A DNA stretch of 64,000 bases from Heligmosomoides polygyrus polygyrus (GCA_947396885.1 OX377206.1:88781960-88845959); one strand, 5' to 3'; counted from the first letter of the stretch, positions 22,666 through 54,404 are shown. The notes: generated by a model not told the origin, from the sequence alone. Translations and numbers: made by a program.

Positions 22666-25600
22666 GTATTTCGCAGGGATTTCGAGTAAAAGACATTCTC
22701 TGACGGCGACGTTTCGAGCTGCTGCTGTTGAACACATCGTTTCGTTCGTGCACTACCGATAAATATTTGACTACTAGAGAGCTAGTTCTTCTCGGCAAAC
22801 TGACGCCTCCTCAGAATTTCAATCATGTGCTACCGTATACGGGCAGCTAGCTAGCCGCCGTCTGGTAATCCATCGGGCTCTACATAGAGAGAAGCTCATT
22901 ACATGTCCAATTTCGCGCTGAACTACCCCACCCAGCACACAAACATCTCAAACAATCCCCCGATCGAGACGTAATATCTCCGTTTCTAAGGGGTCAGTCA
23001 GATACTTCAGAATCGCCTCTTGTCTCTCTAATCCCTGTGATGTGTGTGACGTTATTCTAGGCTTTCTGATGATAAGGATCACTTTTTCCAGAAGCCGTCG
23101 CAGATTTCGCGTCAGAGAATGGCGGCGGATTTTCGTGTGGACGTTGCGGAAAAGTCTTCAGTTATTCCTATTATCGTGACAAACATCTCAAGTACACCAG
23201 ATGCGTTGACAATGGGGACCGGAAATTCCCGTGCCCGATCTGCCCCAGGTAATTAGTTTTAGCCACCCTCTTACCGTATCCACTATACACGAGCGCAAAA
23301 ATAATGACCGCTTGAAAAGAGTCTACAACTCTGCAGCAAGAGCACCTTGGAGCTCCAGTATTTACTGCTAGAGATGCAACAGGGTACAATACCCAAAAAC
23401 TGAAAAAAAACTTAATTTGATCGCTTTTCAATAAATGCCCATGAGGAGAATTTCGGAGACTACATGGTCGACTCGCTATAGACGCTCTTTGCTCAGCTCA
23501 TCCCTTTTTTTTTCAAAGTAAATTTCAGAAGAGATCAACCCAGTTCATTTAGCAAAACTCTTGTGAACTAAATTTAGCCAGTGCAACTTTGAAATCCAAT
23601 TATAATGTATTTACAAAGACTTTTGACATCAACTCAAGTCGTGCTCGAACTGAGAATTTGAGGCACTTCCTTGATTTAAATACAGCATAAAAATTCCCAA
23701 AAACTGTTAGAATAAAACCGTATTGCTGTGCTTTCAACACCATTAGTCACACATGTGTCCGTTTCTATTTATGTCATGGAGTCCAAGAAAACTTTGTGAC
23801 CGCAGAACTGTTAAAATTATGAACGAAACACTCCGTGAAAAAAACGGGCCAAGGCTTCTGTGCAGGAGGCAAATCTAATTTGCAGTTACTTTAAGTTGTC
23901 GGAGTAATCTTTACGTTGTTTTGACAGTAGCCTGATTCCTCTACCGTGAAAAAAAATAAAAAAAAAAGAGAAAATGCATTTAGCTATCGGATACGGCATA
24001 TGTCAGTAACCTTCGATTCTTTCGAAAAGCTCTCGTTCAATACCTTCTCATGGCGTCTCACATCTATGCATCGGCATCTAATGGTTCCCCTGTTAGATTG
24101 GTGAAATATTTCCAAAATTATTGCCGTCCCATGACGCATTTTTATCCCACTTTTCGTCGAATTCTCTGAGCCCATCATCATGTCCAATTTTTTAGCAGAA
24201 AGCTAACCATTACATGCGCTACCAAAAGTTACATCCAATTCAAAGTCAAATTAAACGGTCAATACTAGGGGAAAATCTCAAGCGATTTTGAATTCTTTGG
24301 ACGACGTATGACGGAACACAGCTGAGCGATGAATCTGAAACGCTTTGCAGTCAACTGCAGGTGAATACGGATGATCTCCATCACCTGCAGCGGTCAAGTA
24401 GATGAGCATAAATAAATAAAAACTATAGTTCACCGGAGAAACTGAGTACTAGTTGAACTGTATTTCTCCCGAAATTCAACGAGATGTCTATGGCGAGAGT
24501 TTGAAACGTACTTTTCGCAGTTTTAACCAGTTTCAAACCCCCGCACGAAGTGACTAGTTCGAACGCCTGTGAAAGTCAGTCTGTAAAAAAGGCTTAGCTA
24601 GCCATTGTACATCGTCCATAACAAGGACAAAGGACGGCGTTACCTAATCCATTTTGGGCTTCGCTCACGCATTCTTCTTCTACGGGAAGTCGTGGAGGCG
24701 ATTTGAATGCGTACTTGGCCATACAATGACCTGTGGTGACCAGCCGATGAACAGGTCAGCGCTCTATCCTTCCCAGACAAGTCTGGTACCAATTCACCGA
24801 CCCCGGATGGATGAAAGGCTTGGTTGGCCTGGGCGGGAAATCCGAGCCAAGAACCTGTTATCGGGTGCACGCGACAGCCAGCACTTCCTCCGACTGCGCT
24901 ACACGCGCCCATTGGAACGCTCAAGAAAGGCTCTTCAAAAACTTATTCTATGACTCAGCTCAAGCAGTGTGCAGCAGCCAAAAACTTTACCTAAGTTTGA
25001 CGGACTCTAGTCACGGAGACCGTTTATACCCAGTTCTTGATGTTCGTTGCTTGTTTGTTTGTGTTGATCTAATTCTATCTGATGACTGCCTTTTGCGACG
25101 TAATAAACATAAATATAAACAGGAAAGGAAAGGGCGCGTGTAGCACAGTCGGAGGAGGTGCCGGCTGTCGCGTACACCCGGTACCAGGTTTCTGGTTCGG
25201 ATTTCGCGATTAGGCCAACCAAGCCTTCCATACCTCAGGGGTCGGCAAATTGATACCGGACCTGTCTGGGAAGGACAGAACGCTGAGTTGTACATCAGCT
25301 GGCCACCGCAAGTTATTGTAGGACCAAATACGCATTCAACCACGTCCACGACATCCCGTAGAAGTAGAATGCCTGGCGCATCCCAAAAGGGATATAGTAA
25401 CGCCGTCCTTTATCCTTATCCTTATATACAGAAATAGAACATAGCAGGCTTCCTGGCCCATCATTTCCTTCTCCTAATGCACGGCATTCAACACTAGGCA
25501 TTGGATCCGACGCCGATTCGGATAATTCGGGTCCGTCATTTTTTCAAACCCTGGTTAAATGGATTATGCGAACAACAGGATTTTGAGAAAAGCCCAGAGC

Positions 25601-28600
25601 TTAGAGCGATTCAGATAGAGATGGCTTTTATCAGATCGGATTTCGGATGATGTAGATAACTGATTTTGATAAGAAATCTGATCTTGTATCCGATTCGGAT
25701 ATCCAACGTAGGCCCCAATGATAAGTCAATCATTTGAGTCGTAAGAAGTTCCTTCTTGTTAAACTATTCTTCTATCTGAATAACCCTCAGATCAGGAGTT
25801 TTTCTGAAGAGGCGATCATTTGCATGACCCTTTTAACCGGGTTTGAAAAAAGTCACGGATTCGGAATGATCGGAATCGGCGTCGGATCCGATGTCCATTC
25901 TACACTTAGCCAGAGTAGATTCCTGTCGAGTAGCGATCGTTGAGTTCTCTAAACACGACGAATACACTATCGACTCAGCGAGTCTGTTTGGGAGTTTTGA
26001 GTGCTCTTGACACCCTGCGCGCCGCACCGTTACCGTCCGTTACCACACATTCGAACCATTCCCTCCAACACAAATACGGAAGGTGTGCGAGCGGTGGGTT
26101 CGTCACATAACGTACAAGGGTAAACACTTGCTAGCTGCTATCTTCATAGGACGACAGATGATCACACATCCATTGAGGGTCGCCGAAATGTGTATGTTGT
26201 TTAGGTCGTTCGAGAAGAAGGACCGACTTCGCATTCACATCCTTCACGTGCACGAGAATCATCGACCTCATCTGTGCTCGGTCTGCGGCAAGGCATTCAG
26301 TCAGTCCAGCAGCCTCAATAAGGTGCCCGTTCTCTTTTATGTCCGTGGAACTCGTTGGAACTCTTTTCCAGAAAATGGCCGTTTTGTGCATCTATTCAAC
26401 TTTTCTTATGTTAAGCAGCATAGACACTTTGCAGTGCTTCGGTTAATATTTTCGCCTTTTTGCAGGATTCATGTCGCAAAAATGGGCAGCATTGAGAGGT
26501 GCTGGACCAAATACATTGGATCCGATCGAAAATCTTCGGATTTTCGGATGATTCGGATAACGACAGTTTCGCGGACCCCGCATTTTTGGATGATTCGGAT
26601 AACGGCAATTTCGTGAATCCCGGATTATTGGATGATTCAGATAACATCAATTTCGCGAACACCGGATCTTTGGATGATTCGGATCGAGACATCCGAATCG
26701 GATATCCGAAATTGATTGATTCGATACAATGGAGCCGATCGAAAATCTTCGGATAATTGGATGATTTAGATAACGACAAATTCGCTGACACCGGATTTTT
26801 GGATGATTCGGACCGGGTTATCCGAATCGGATACCCGAAAATGATTCATTCAGATCCAATGCATAGTGGACCAGCCAATCAAAATCAAGCACAGCACCGG
26901 CCAAACACACGTCAGCCAATCAGAATATTGACCGTACAAGCCCTATCTAAATGGCACGCTAATTTGATACGGATGGATAGGCTGGCGCGCACACACCTCC
27001 CAGTGCTGCCCATCTTCCCGACATGTACCGTTTTTTACTCTGTGAGGGGACAAGCGATTTCGGCAGCCTTACGTAGAAAATCATATCGTTCTGAAGAACT
27101 GTAAAACATGTCAGAACATTTTCAAAGACATAAGACGATTTTAAGCCACTTTTCGTGACCGGGGAAAAATTTGACTTTGGCGCAAAGTCGTGTGGAATAG
27201 CAACTTCAAAAAAAAAAGCATAATTCCTAACGGGTCTATCCTAGTCGGGGGAGGGGGGAAGGGGGTGTGCACAGTTAGAAAAGCAAAGGAAGCACAAACA
27301 GGGTGGCCCATATTCACTAAGAAATTACGTAGAAACGTCCTCTCATCGGCTATGTAGCTGAGTGTGTAAGTTTCAAATTTGCCGTCGTTCTCAGAAATAC
27401 TAAGCGACTAAGCGAAGTGCCCCCTCACTAGGATAGATCCTCCTTATCCTATATGCTATCATACACCCGCGGCTGTGTCGTAGCGCAGTAGGAGAAGGCG
27501 CCAGCAGTACACTGAAGCGTTCATAATTAGGGTCCGGCGCAGCCCAACCAAACCCTCCCTCCTCCGGAGACGGTGAACTGGCACCACTCTTGTTTGGAAA
27601 GGATAGAGTGCCGAATTGGCTAGCCATCGGAAATAAGCGCACATGGTGGCCCACATGAAGTCAGATGCAAAAAAAAAGTAGCCACGGAGTTAATGAAATC
27701 AATTCAAATAAGAAATACTTTCTTTTATTCAGAAGGCAAAAAAAATCTGCGTAATCAAACTTATACACCACATTTAAAATGAGCGTGTCTGGTCTCAGCG
27801 CTGAGGCCCCGTTAATACTTCCGATGCCTAGCGACGCGACGGTATGTAAAGTGGCCAAATTGATCGATCGCGTCGCTCAATCAATATGGCCATTATACGT
27901 GGCGTCGCGTCGCTCGGCGTCGAAGTATAAACGGGGCCTAACATCCAACATTTTCCGAAAATTATGGATGAAGCGCGCCACCATTTTCGTGGTTTTAAAA
28001 AAGCAGGCAGTTGGCCTGAACAATGAGCAAAATGCAAGGGTTGAAATCGGACGAATTTGACGAAGAATAATAGTTTTTCCAGAAACCCGAAGTCTCAAAC
28101 CATTTCATTGTCCTCTTAGAGCAGTGGGCTAGTAACTAATCATATTGGATGGTCCAGATAACGTCAAGAACATTTTCTTTGAAGCAAAGAATCACTGCGT
28201 TGGAAGATTTGAGTTTCTATAGCTTGTCGCCTTCTTATGGATCACCCAGTAAAGGAATAAAGGATAAAGGACGGCGTTACTCAATATCTTTTGGGATGCG
28301 CCACGCATTCTACTTCTACGGGATGTCGTGGAGGCGACTTGAATGTGCATTTGGTCATACAATGACTTGCGGTGGCCAGCCGATGGATAAGTCAGCGCTC
28401 TATCCTTCCCAGACAAGTCTGGTACCAATTCACCGACCCCGGAGGGATGGAAGGCTTGATTGGCCTGAGCGGGAAATCCGAACCAGGAACCTGGTATCGG
28501 GTGCACGCGACAGTCGGCGCCTCCTTCGACTGCGCTACACGCGCGCGACCACCCAGTCTATGTCAAAAACGTATTCGATTTGTCTCCACGATATTTCGTA

Positions 28601-31488
28601 AAAGTTGAATATTGGTCAACAGCGCCTTTCATCGTTTATCCTTTAAGCTACAGCAGAAATTTATAGTTTTTGTATGTGCAAGAAGATCTTGCGGGATGTG
28701 AACGCTCGAGAATGTTCCATGCATTGTCCAGTCGTTTCGCGATGTTTAACTGATTAGTACTGAAAATGTTATCTACTCCATTCTAAGGCTTTTCCTATTG
28801 AAAGGATTTAACCTCTTTGCTACAAACAACCTTCACTTTGATCATGAATTCTGATTTCTAAGAGCACTCATAAAAAATTAAAAACAACAGGAATGGTGAT
28901 TCGAGACGAGACAAAAATTGGCTAGCCGTACCATTTTTCGTTCAAAATTTCAGATCCTTGCTTGAGATACTATCAAAACTCTTGTGACAACAAAATCCTG
29001 AACCCTAAGCACTAAAATTGCTTAACCATCCACTACCCGCAAAAATTTGGGAGACGTTCCAGTGAAGAAGCTTTACTCTTGAAAGAGAGATAGCGTGGCT
29101 AGGCAACCCTCATCTCGAAACGCTATTCTTATCCAAAGTTGTTTTTGTTGAACGAAAGGATAAAAGATAAAGGACGGCGTTAATCAATATCTTTTTAGGA
29201 TGCGCCACGCATTCTAATTTCATAGGATATCATTGAACCATATGAGTGCGTACTTCTTCATACAATAGCTCGCGGCGGCCAAACGATAGACATGTCAAAA
29301 TGTCTTATCCTTCACAGACACGCCTGATACCAATCACAGACGCCGGAGAGATGGAAGGTTTTTGGGCAGCTGGAACGGAAAATTCGAACCAAGAATCTGG
29401 AATCAGATGCACGCGACAATCAGCACCTCTTCCGACTGCGCTACCACACGCACGAGTTGTGGACACTATGGGTTTCGACATGATATCAACTCATGTGGTC
29501 TAACATTAACGAGCAAGAATGAAAACAGTTTCAAACGGAAAAGGTGGGAGCGGGGAAATTACTGTATCAAACAGACATATTACCACTTAGATTCTGACGA
29601 TACAAGGTCGATAGAAAACCCCTATAGATTGGAATCCGACGTTTCAAGAAGGGTAGAAAACCTCGTGGGATAAGAGACGAGTTGGCAGACAAGCGTCGTT
29701 TATCTAAAAATGCCTGAAGAAAGAAAGCGAAACTAGGCCGCATCAGTATCTTAGGAGGTTAGCTAGAGACGTAAAAGCTTCTGATATCGTTCTTCCTTAT
29801 CATCTTACCGGCGTCGGTGCTGTCGAATAGTGCAACAGTCATGTGTCACGTTGGGTCAGAAAGGAGTAGGAACCCATGGGTGGGAACGGTGGAGTTCACA
29901 ACTAACACATAAGGATCTAATTCATTGTGCGCAACTACCCGCGCCTGCACCGTTTAAAGAATGTTATGCAAAAACTGAACAACTCATATACCAAGGGTCT
30001 CCGTCACCAAATATATGTACTTACCCGGCTGAGAGATAACTGGCAGAATTTGTCCGAAAATCAAGGCACACTTTGGTTCGGACGCGCGTAGCGCAGTCAA
30101 AGGAGGTGCCGGCCGTCGCAAGCACCCGATACGAGATTCTTGGTTCGGATTTTTCCTCCAGGTCAACCAAGCATTCCATCCCTCTAGGCTCGGTGAATTG
30201 GTGCTGGGTTTGTCTAGGACGTGTCTGGCGGCTGACCACCGCAAGTCATTGCATTGCCAAATACGCATTCAAATCACCTCCTTGACATATCATAGGAGTA
30301 GAGTGCGTGGCGCAGCCCGAAAGCAACTAAGTAACGCCTTCCTTTATCCCTTATCATTTATTTTGGTTCATGTCGCGAATGCGGACAGCACTAGGAGGAG
30401 GGGCAGCTAGCCATAACGAATCAGAGCAAAGCAAACCAGGATACACACCGTACGCATCACCAATCGTTGCAGGTCTGAATGGCTGGCTCGTTCACACCTC
30501 TCGAAATGTGAGGGGAAGACTGACATAACTGTCTTTACAATCTAATCATTGTGGAACACGTCCTTTTTCTCATCACTCGTTAACTATTAAAGAGAAGTAT
30601 AAAGGTTGGCGTTGATCAATACCTCCTTGGTATGCGCCACGCATTCTACTCCTGTGGAATATCGTGGAGGCCATCGAATGCGTATTTGACCTACACAATG
30701 GCCAGCTGATAGACAAATCAGGGTTTTATCCTTCCTACAAGTCTGGTAAATGGGCAGCATTGGGGGTGGGGGGTGGGAGCGCGCCAGCCAATCATAGACA
30801 GGCAGAGTACCAGCCGAACACATGCCAACGAATCAGGATGCCGACCGCATACTTCTTCTCTCAATGAGACGCGCATTCATTGCGATCTGATTAGGTGGCG
30901 CGTTCCCACACCCTCCCACAATGCTGCCCATCTTCGCGACATGTACCCTATTTTGTATAATTTGAACAAATGATGTGGTAAAACAGAGGATACGGTATCA
31001 AAGGACCAGTGTTCTCTTATGAGATTAGAAATTAAAATAGGACACGGTAGATCAGAACCCTGCATCTAAAATTCATCCGACATCGATCTGATTTAGAAGA
31101 TATAAACGTTTACGAAAATATAGTTTAAAAATATATAAATCGATAAATACAAACTGGGGTAAAGACCATCTATTTATAAAGGCTAATGCTCATTCAGACA
31201 TTACATTTCAGCATCTTCGAGTTCATTCCGGAGAACGACCGTACAAGTGTCCATTCTGTCCTAAGGCTTTCACAGCCTCGTCGATTCTACGCACTCATAT
31301 GCGACAGCACAGTGGTGAGAAGCCGTTCAAGGTGAGGATCACCCCCAACTTATTCACCCCACAAAGGCCGTCATTCGTCTTCTGATTCTACGTCTTCATT
31401 CCAGTGCGCACATTGCGGCAAACCGTTCGCCTCCCATGCGGCTCACGACAGTCACGTTCGTCGCAATCATGCAGCTCCGAAGACTTGA
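22416..31488 (+). CDS. C2H2 zinc-finger transcription factor (5 fingers), 5' incomplete
   Basis: Five exons join in phase: 22,416-22,665, 23,092-23,248, 26,205-26,322, 31,212-31,331 and 31,405-31,488 (TGA), giving about 242 residues. The first recovered exon is a low-complexity regulatory segment ending in PVDLSI, which matches the PxDLS motif that recruits the corepressor CtBP. It is followed by five C2H2-type fingers, read as [10 protein letters not shown] (atypical, with extended spacing to its second ligand pair), [30 protein letters not shown] and [17 protein letters not shown] and HSGEKPF linkers join fingers 3-4 and 4-5. The product should be a nuclear DNA-binding protein, possibly a repressor. 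The specific family (Kruppel-like or PRDM-like) is not resolved. Introns of 426, 2956, 4889 and 73 bases contain many transposon copies. The start codon and earlier exons lie upstream and were not identified. Confidence 0.88.
23092..23248 (+). CDS. Zinc-finger gene exon: finger 1 and start of finger 2
   Basis: Acceptor TTTTTCCAG, donor CCCCAG|GTAATT. Encodes [15 protein letters not shown], a basic stretch with His and Cys ligand candidates, then FPCPICPR. Phase 1 in, phase 2 out; finger 2 is split across the 2956-base intron. Confidence 0.88.
23255..24615. other. Intron sequence, nothing recognised
   Basis: AT-rich part of the zinc-finger gene intron; no exon or repeat family seen. Confidence 0.4.
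24621..24910 (-). mobile_element. SINE S1 copy
   Basis: Well-preserved full-length copy in the 2956-base zinc-finger intron. The tail is ACAAGGACAAAGGACGGCG and the head is GCGCTACACGCGCCC. Confidence 0.9.
25133..25425 (+). mobile_element. SINE S1 copy
   Basis: Full-length, head GGCGCGTGTAGCACAGTCGG, tail CCTTTATCCTTATCCTTAT. It lies 223 bases from, and opposed to, the previous copy. Confidence 0.92.
25500..25888. mobile_element. Foldback with GGATCCGACGCCGATTCGG arms
   Basis: GGATCCGACGCCGATTCGG at about 25,502 pairs with CGGAATCGGCGTCGGATCC at about 25,870. TTTTTTCAAACCCTGGTTAA pairs with TTTTAACCGGGTTTGAAAAA. The inner sequence is TTCGGAT-rich. Arms are about 58 bp. Confidence 0.7.
26205..26322 (+). 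CDS. Zinc-finger gene exon: end of finger 2, most of finger 3
   Basis: Acceptor TATGTTGTTTAG, donor CAATAAG|GTGCCC. Encodes [20 protein letters not shown], then [18 protein letters not shown]. Phase 2 in, phase 0 out. The His of finger 3 is in the next exon. Confidence 0.9.
26530..26860 (+). repeat. 42-bp tandem repeat (GGATGATTCGGAT)
   Basis: GGATGATTCGGATAAC-type units start at 26,546, 26,588, 26,630 and 26,672, an exact 42-base period. A degenerate second block follows from about 26,757. Because 42 is a multiple of 3, one frame reads as a 14-residue repeat (LDDSDN-NFANPG-like). It lies in an intron with no splice evidence, so translation is unlikely. Confidence 0.85.
26866..27030. mobile_element. 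MITE G copy
   Basis: The right end CCATCTTCCCGACATGTACC is preserved. The CCAGCCAATCA and AGCCAATCAGAAT phrases match the family. The left terminus is lost where it meets the 42-bp repeat. Confidence 0.65.
27225..27450. mobile_element. TIR element family T copy
   Basis: The left end GGGTCTATCCTAGTCGGGGG and right end CCCCCTCACTAGGATAGATC are inverted. Non-coding, about 225 bp. Confidence 0.7.
27468..27640 (+). mobile_element. SINE S1 fragment
   Basis: Head half only (GTAGCGCAGTAGGAGAAGGC through GGAAAGGATAGAGTGCC); the 3' half is absent. Confidence 0.75.
27805..27941. mobile_element. Palindromic MITE H copy (PIF/Harbinger-like)
   Basis: The ends GGCCCCGTTAATACTTC and GAAGTATAAACGGGGCC are inverted. 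The centre has TGATCGATCGCGTCGCTCAA. Flanked by TGA/TAA, an imperfect version of the three-base duplication seen at 38,869. Confidence 0.82.
28251..28547 (-). mobile_element. SINE S1 copy with ~10-bp TSD
   Basis: Nearly consensus copy; flanks ATCACCCAGT and ACCACCCAGT differ at one base. It is in the 4889-base zinc-finger gene intron. Confidence 0.92.
28550..29150. other. Intron sequence, nothing recognised
   Basis: AT-rich; no exon or repeat recognised. Confidence 0.35.
29156..29454 (-). mobile_element. SINE S1 copy
   Basis: Diverged full-length copy, tail AAAGGATAAAAGATAAAGG, head GCTACCACACGCAC. Confidence 0.85.
30083..30356 (+). mobile_element. SINE S1 copy
   Basis: Head GACGCGCGTAGCGCAGTC; the GGTACCAGACTTGTC region is degraded to GGTGCTGGGTTTGTC; tail CCTTTATCCCTTATC. 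Confidence 0.85.
30597..30743 (-). mobile_element. SINE S1 fragment truncated by MITE
   Basis: Tail half of S1 ending at CAAGTCTGGTA, where MITE G sequence begins. The head half does not resume after the MITE. Confidence 0.75.
30744..30950. mobile_element. MITE G copy
   Basis: The inner left arm ATGGGCAGCATTGGGGGTGG and right arm CACAATGCTGCCCATCTTCG are inverted, ending CGCGACATGTACC. The left terminal ~13 bases are missing. Confidence 0.8.
31212..31331 (+). CDS. Zinc-finger gene exon: finger 4
   Basis: Acceptor TTACATTTCAG, donor TTCAAG|GTGAGG, 120 bases, phase 0 on both sides. Encodes [20 protein letters not shown], then the helix ending [13 protein letters not shown]. Confidence 0.95.
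31405..31488 (+). CDS. Zinc-finger gene terminal exon: finger 5
   Basis: Acceptor CATTCCAG after a 73-base intron. Encodes [20 protein letters not shown], then NHAAPKT and TGA at 31,486-31,488. All four zinc ligands are present. Confidence 0.95.
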   Translation, partial: CAHCGKPFASHAAHDSHVRRNHAAPKT

Positions 31489-31489
31489 C

Positions 31490-32250
31490 AGACATCTACC
31501 ACTCAGCTTGACGGGAAACACTGTTAGGATGCAGAAAAGTAAATTAAAATTCGTGCAAATAAAAGAGAAACAAGCTGTAAAAAACTCTTCAATAACGGTG
31601 ATGTCTTGCGAAATTGTGTTCATTTTTTCAGCGATTATAAAATGGCAATTTTCGTGCAATCATACCTGAACAAGGGGCGGACGCAAGCGTATGCGGCATA
31701 TGATTGGCTGGCCATTTCCCAGCCTCAGCCCTTATACACGCCCAGGTCAACTCCACCGGCAGAACGGCAGCAACATCCCATACGCAACACCGAAGCCCAC
31801 TACGTAGTACATTCTACAAGTCTTTCTAACTAGATTACAGCACTCAGTGGTCACTAGACAGCGAGTGAAAGTTCAGGTACTTTGAAGCGGTACGATGACT
31901 TTAGAACGACTATGCCTTATTCGGTTTTAATGGATGCTCATCACTGAATGTCCAAGAGTAGTGATGACAATCTACACGCCAACTGCATGAGAAACCGTAT
32001 AATTGCGGCGATCGCTATAGCACCACGAGAGCGAGCAACTGAACCACCAAAATTCAAAAAGTCAATTCATCAAAGTTCCTCACGCGGCTCATAATCCGCG
32101 ACCTTAGGCCTTATGGATACACGAACCCTGATTGGGGTAACTTCCTTGTGAATTGTCCTACCTAGCTGTGCAGTCCACGTGAAAACCTCCGAAGACCCAT
32201 GACGGAGAAGAAATTATTTATATTGAAGTGGTCCAAAAATGCTAAATTTA
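31490..32250. other. 3' flank, nothing recognised
   Basis: Presumed 3' UTR and intergenic DNA. AATAAAA at about 31,556-31,562, some 70 bases past the stop, could serve as the polyadenylation signal. 31,690-31,740 has a weak MITE G-like phrase (TGATTGGCTGGCC). Confidence 0.35.
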
Positions 32251-32254
32251 GAGC

Positions 32255-32380
32255 AAGGTCCCGTTCTATCGCCGCGCGACGCGATGCCATGTATAGTGGC
32301 CAAATTGATCGATCGCGTCGCTCGATCAATGTGGCCATCACACGTCGCGTCGCTCGGCGTCGAAGTATAAACGGGCCCTA
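32255..32380. mobile_element. Palindromic MITE H copy
   Basis: The right end GTCGAAGTATAAACGGGCCC is preserved, the left end is degraded (GGTCCCGTTCTATCGCCGCG), and the centre is TTGATCGATCGCGTCGCTCG. Confidence 0.8.
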
Positions 32381-32384
32381 ACAC

Positions 32385-32960
32385 TGGCGACCACTGTCAC
32401 TTGTCTTTACTTGTCAATGGACCCGAAATACTATAAGAGAACAGCATGAAGATGGTAGGTAACTTCAATAAATATTTGGAAGGAAAACCCTAACTACAAC
32501 AAACACTTAGTTTACGTGATGCCCTCGAATCGCCGTTAAACATACAATCGGGAAAAGTTTGATGCGAGTAGTTTAGTGTGACACACTCTGTGGCGCGGAA
32601 TTCAAACGAGAGCTTCTGCTGTGCCCTCAGCACGGACTAGATGCACACAGGACTACGTTTCTTAATGAGCAAAAACAGAGAAAACCCGACCACGCATACT
32701 ACTGACGACAGGAAATGAAGAGGAACCGTTCAAATGGCGATGCACGTTGTCCATTACCCAATATCCACGAGTTTCGAGAGGCTAGAGATTGGGCTTATGA
32801 AGTGAGTGTTGATATTAAGTAAAGGTAAAATAGGTGTCATCGAAAGAGAATGGACCTAAAAAACAACAAAAAATAGAAGAGCTAATCGAACACGAGCAGG
32901 TTGAAATATTGCCAAACACCGCTTCTTTATACGCTAGCTTAGTGCTTTGCTAGACGTATA
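32385..32960. other. No gene recognised
   Basis: Non-coding; no repeat family assigned. Confidence 0.35.
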
Positions 32961-32964
32961 TTTA

Positions 32965-33163
32965 GTTGCGACCAAAAGTCTTGCGCCAGGCGGGACTCGA
33001 ACCCACACCCTATACTTTCCGGGCAGGATGCTAGCCCATTACGCGCTGTTTGATCGCACGCAACATGCCCGCTGGTGTAAGGCGTAGCATTCTGCCTCGG
33101 GAAGGAGGTGGTGCAGGTTCGTGTCCTGCCTGGCGCAAGAGTTTTGGTCGCAATCCAACAGTT
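32965..33163. mobile_element. Foldback F1 copy with tRNA-like arms
   Basis: The left arm TTGCGACCAAAAGTCTTGCG, then CCAGGCGGGACTCGAACCC, pairs with GGTTCGTGTCCTGCCTGGCG, then CAAGAGTTTTGGTCGCAA. The minus-strand left arm and plus-strand right arm each contain an A-box-like GGTGTAAGGCGTAGCAT-type segment and a TTCGAGTCC-type T loop. It lies between the two host genes. Confidence 0.75.
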
Positions 33164-33169
33164 CGTAGC

Positions 33170-34577
33170 CTCCATAACAGCCACTATGTATATGCTTCAG
33201 AAAGCATATAAAACATTGTTTTTCGTTCGTTTTTTTTTTTGCGCAAAAGTTCAGTTGAACGGTATTGCCAATATCAAGTAATACAGATAGAAGTGCCCTA
33301 AGTCCCGCTAAAAAGATCCGGAGGAAGTTCACGAAGAAAGCAATGGTATCGTAACTTACCGTAGTCATCGGTTCAATCCATGGAGGTGCACACGGCAACT
33401 GTTTCATACCGATGACAAAACTGGAAGCAACCACAGACTAGATTCCACTAGAGTCTTGGAATGAGTCCTGCACCTATGGAAATCCACCGATGGAACAAAC
33501 ATGTGCCTGAAATAGTTGAGCAGCTATTAGGTAGGTCTCGTAGGTGCAAACCTAAAACGGGCCATCTGTTCAGGTCTAGCTTCGCGATTTTGAAAGCTTT
33601 AGAATAAATTCCTAGGATTTCACGGAGAAAATGACGGACCGCCCCAAGTGCCCCCCCCCCCCGTAACCCGATTAGCGTCCCAGTTTGTACAAGACCGCGG
33701 CACAAATAGCATCCGGGGTGGAGGGGTCACCATGTAGGACAGCCCTATACTACGATTTGTGCTCTACGAAACTGGATTTTTTTTTGCAACACTGGTGTGT
33801 TCTACCTCTACGCTGAACTGAGGTAGGTCATTTCCGATGTAATTGGATGCACATGTGCCTTCTTACCAAGGTGGATAACCACTGGTACATGGTGAACCCC
33901 GAACGGAGCGTATTTGCGCCAAAACCTCCGTATTTCGTACTAATCAACGCTTGAAACTAGTGAACCGGCATGATGACGGCGCTTTTCACGCAATTGCAGA
34001 ACGCGCTGCCTAACTGACGCCGAGCATGACGGTTTCAACGCGTTGGCTACCGGAAAACAAGCTGAGATATGAAGGAAGACGTAACCAAACTGTTCGGCGA
34101 AGACGAGCATCGACCCGGGAAGGTAGTGTCCGGGTGTTCTTCTACATTAAAAACAAGCAAGTAAAGGACACTGGTCTCCAGGGCACTGCGATTTGCGGCC
34201 GTTTGCTCAGCACTGCCACTGCTACGTCCGAGGCGCTGCTTACCTGTTACCTTCTGCTTGTTCTTCTGAAGTCATGACGTCTTCCTCGTGTCAGTCTGAT
34301 CTACGAGGTGAAAGGAAATCAGTGAGATCATCGATTGTTCGCTATGTCGCTCGATAACCTCGTCTGTCTCACATAGCACCAACGTCGTCGCACTTCGTCG
34401 GTTTATCCATTTGAACGGTAGTGATCTTCGTCTAGCCTTTAGGCCATGCTCGGCTTTGGAGATCTATGCCATCGGAAGACGATGAAAGAAAAAAGAATCT
34501 GAAGATAATTGGTGCGTATTTAACGCTCGACTTCTTAGTGAAATAACGCTGCTTAGGATTTTCTTTTTGTTTTTCAG
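33170..34577. other. Intergenic / SMYD 5' region, no exon fixed
   Basis: Poly-C at about 33,649-33,662. A plus-strand 83-codon frame at 34,026-34,277 is unassigned. An ATG at 34,466 with donor at 34,512 was tested as an upstream SMYD exon but does not join in phase. Confidence 0.3.
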
Positions 34578-54255
<19,678 letters not shown>

Positions 54256-54404
54256 AATCCTCCAGTGAATTTTAAATGTTGTCCTTTGTTCCATGCTGTA
54301 CTTATTTACACAGATAAGGCTAACGAGGGAGTATTGACGTCAGTCAGTCTCTGTTTGAGGTGTACTTTGTACCCTATCACATTTCTGTTTTCTTTTTCTT
54401 CCCT

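Noticed and set aside
22670..22703. FRVKDIL, an eh1-like Groucho-binding motif after PVDLSI
   Set aside because: It lies beyond the donor at 22,665 that joins in phase to the finger exon, so it is intronic in the best gene model.
24640..24953. 95-100-codon frames on both strands with repeated phrases ([23 protein letters not shown])
   Set aside because: The same translation recurs at every S1 copy; it is a SINE by-product.
26499..26756. Acidic 14-residue-repeat protein
   Set aside because: It lies within an intron, comes from a 42-bp minisatellite, and has no splice or start context.
34466..34511. ATG-led mini-exon as SMYD exon 1
   Set aside because: Phase 1 at its donor would put a stop into the next exon, so it does not join.
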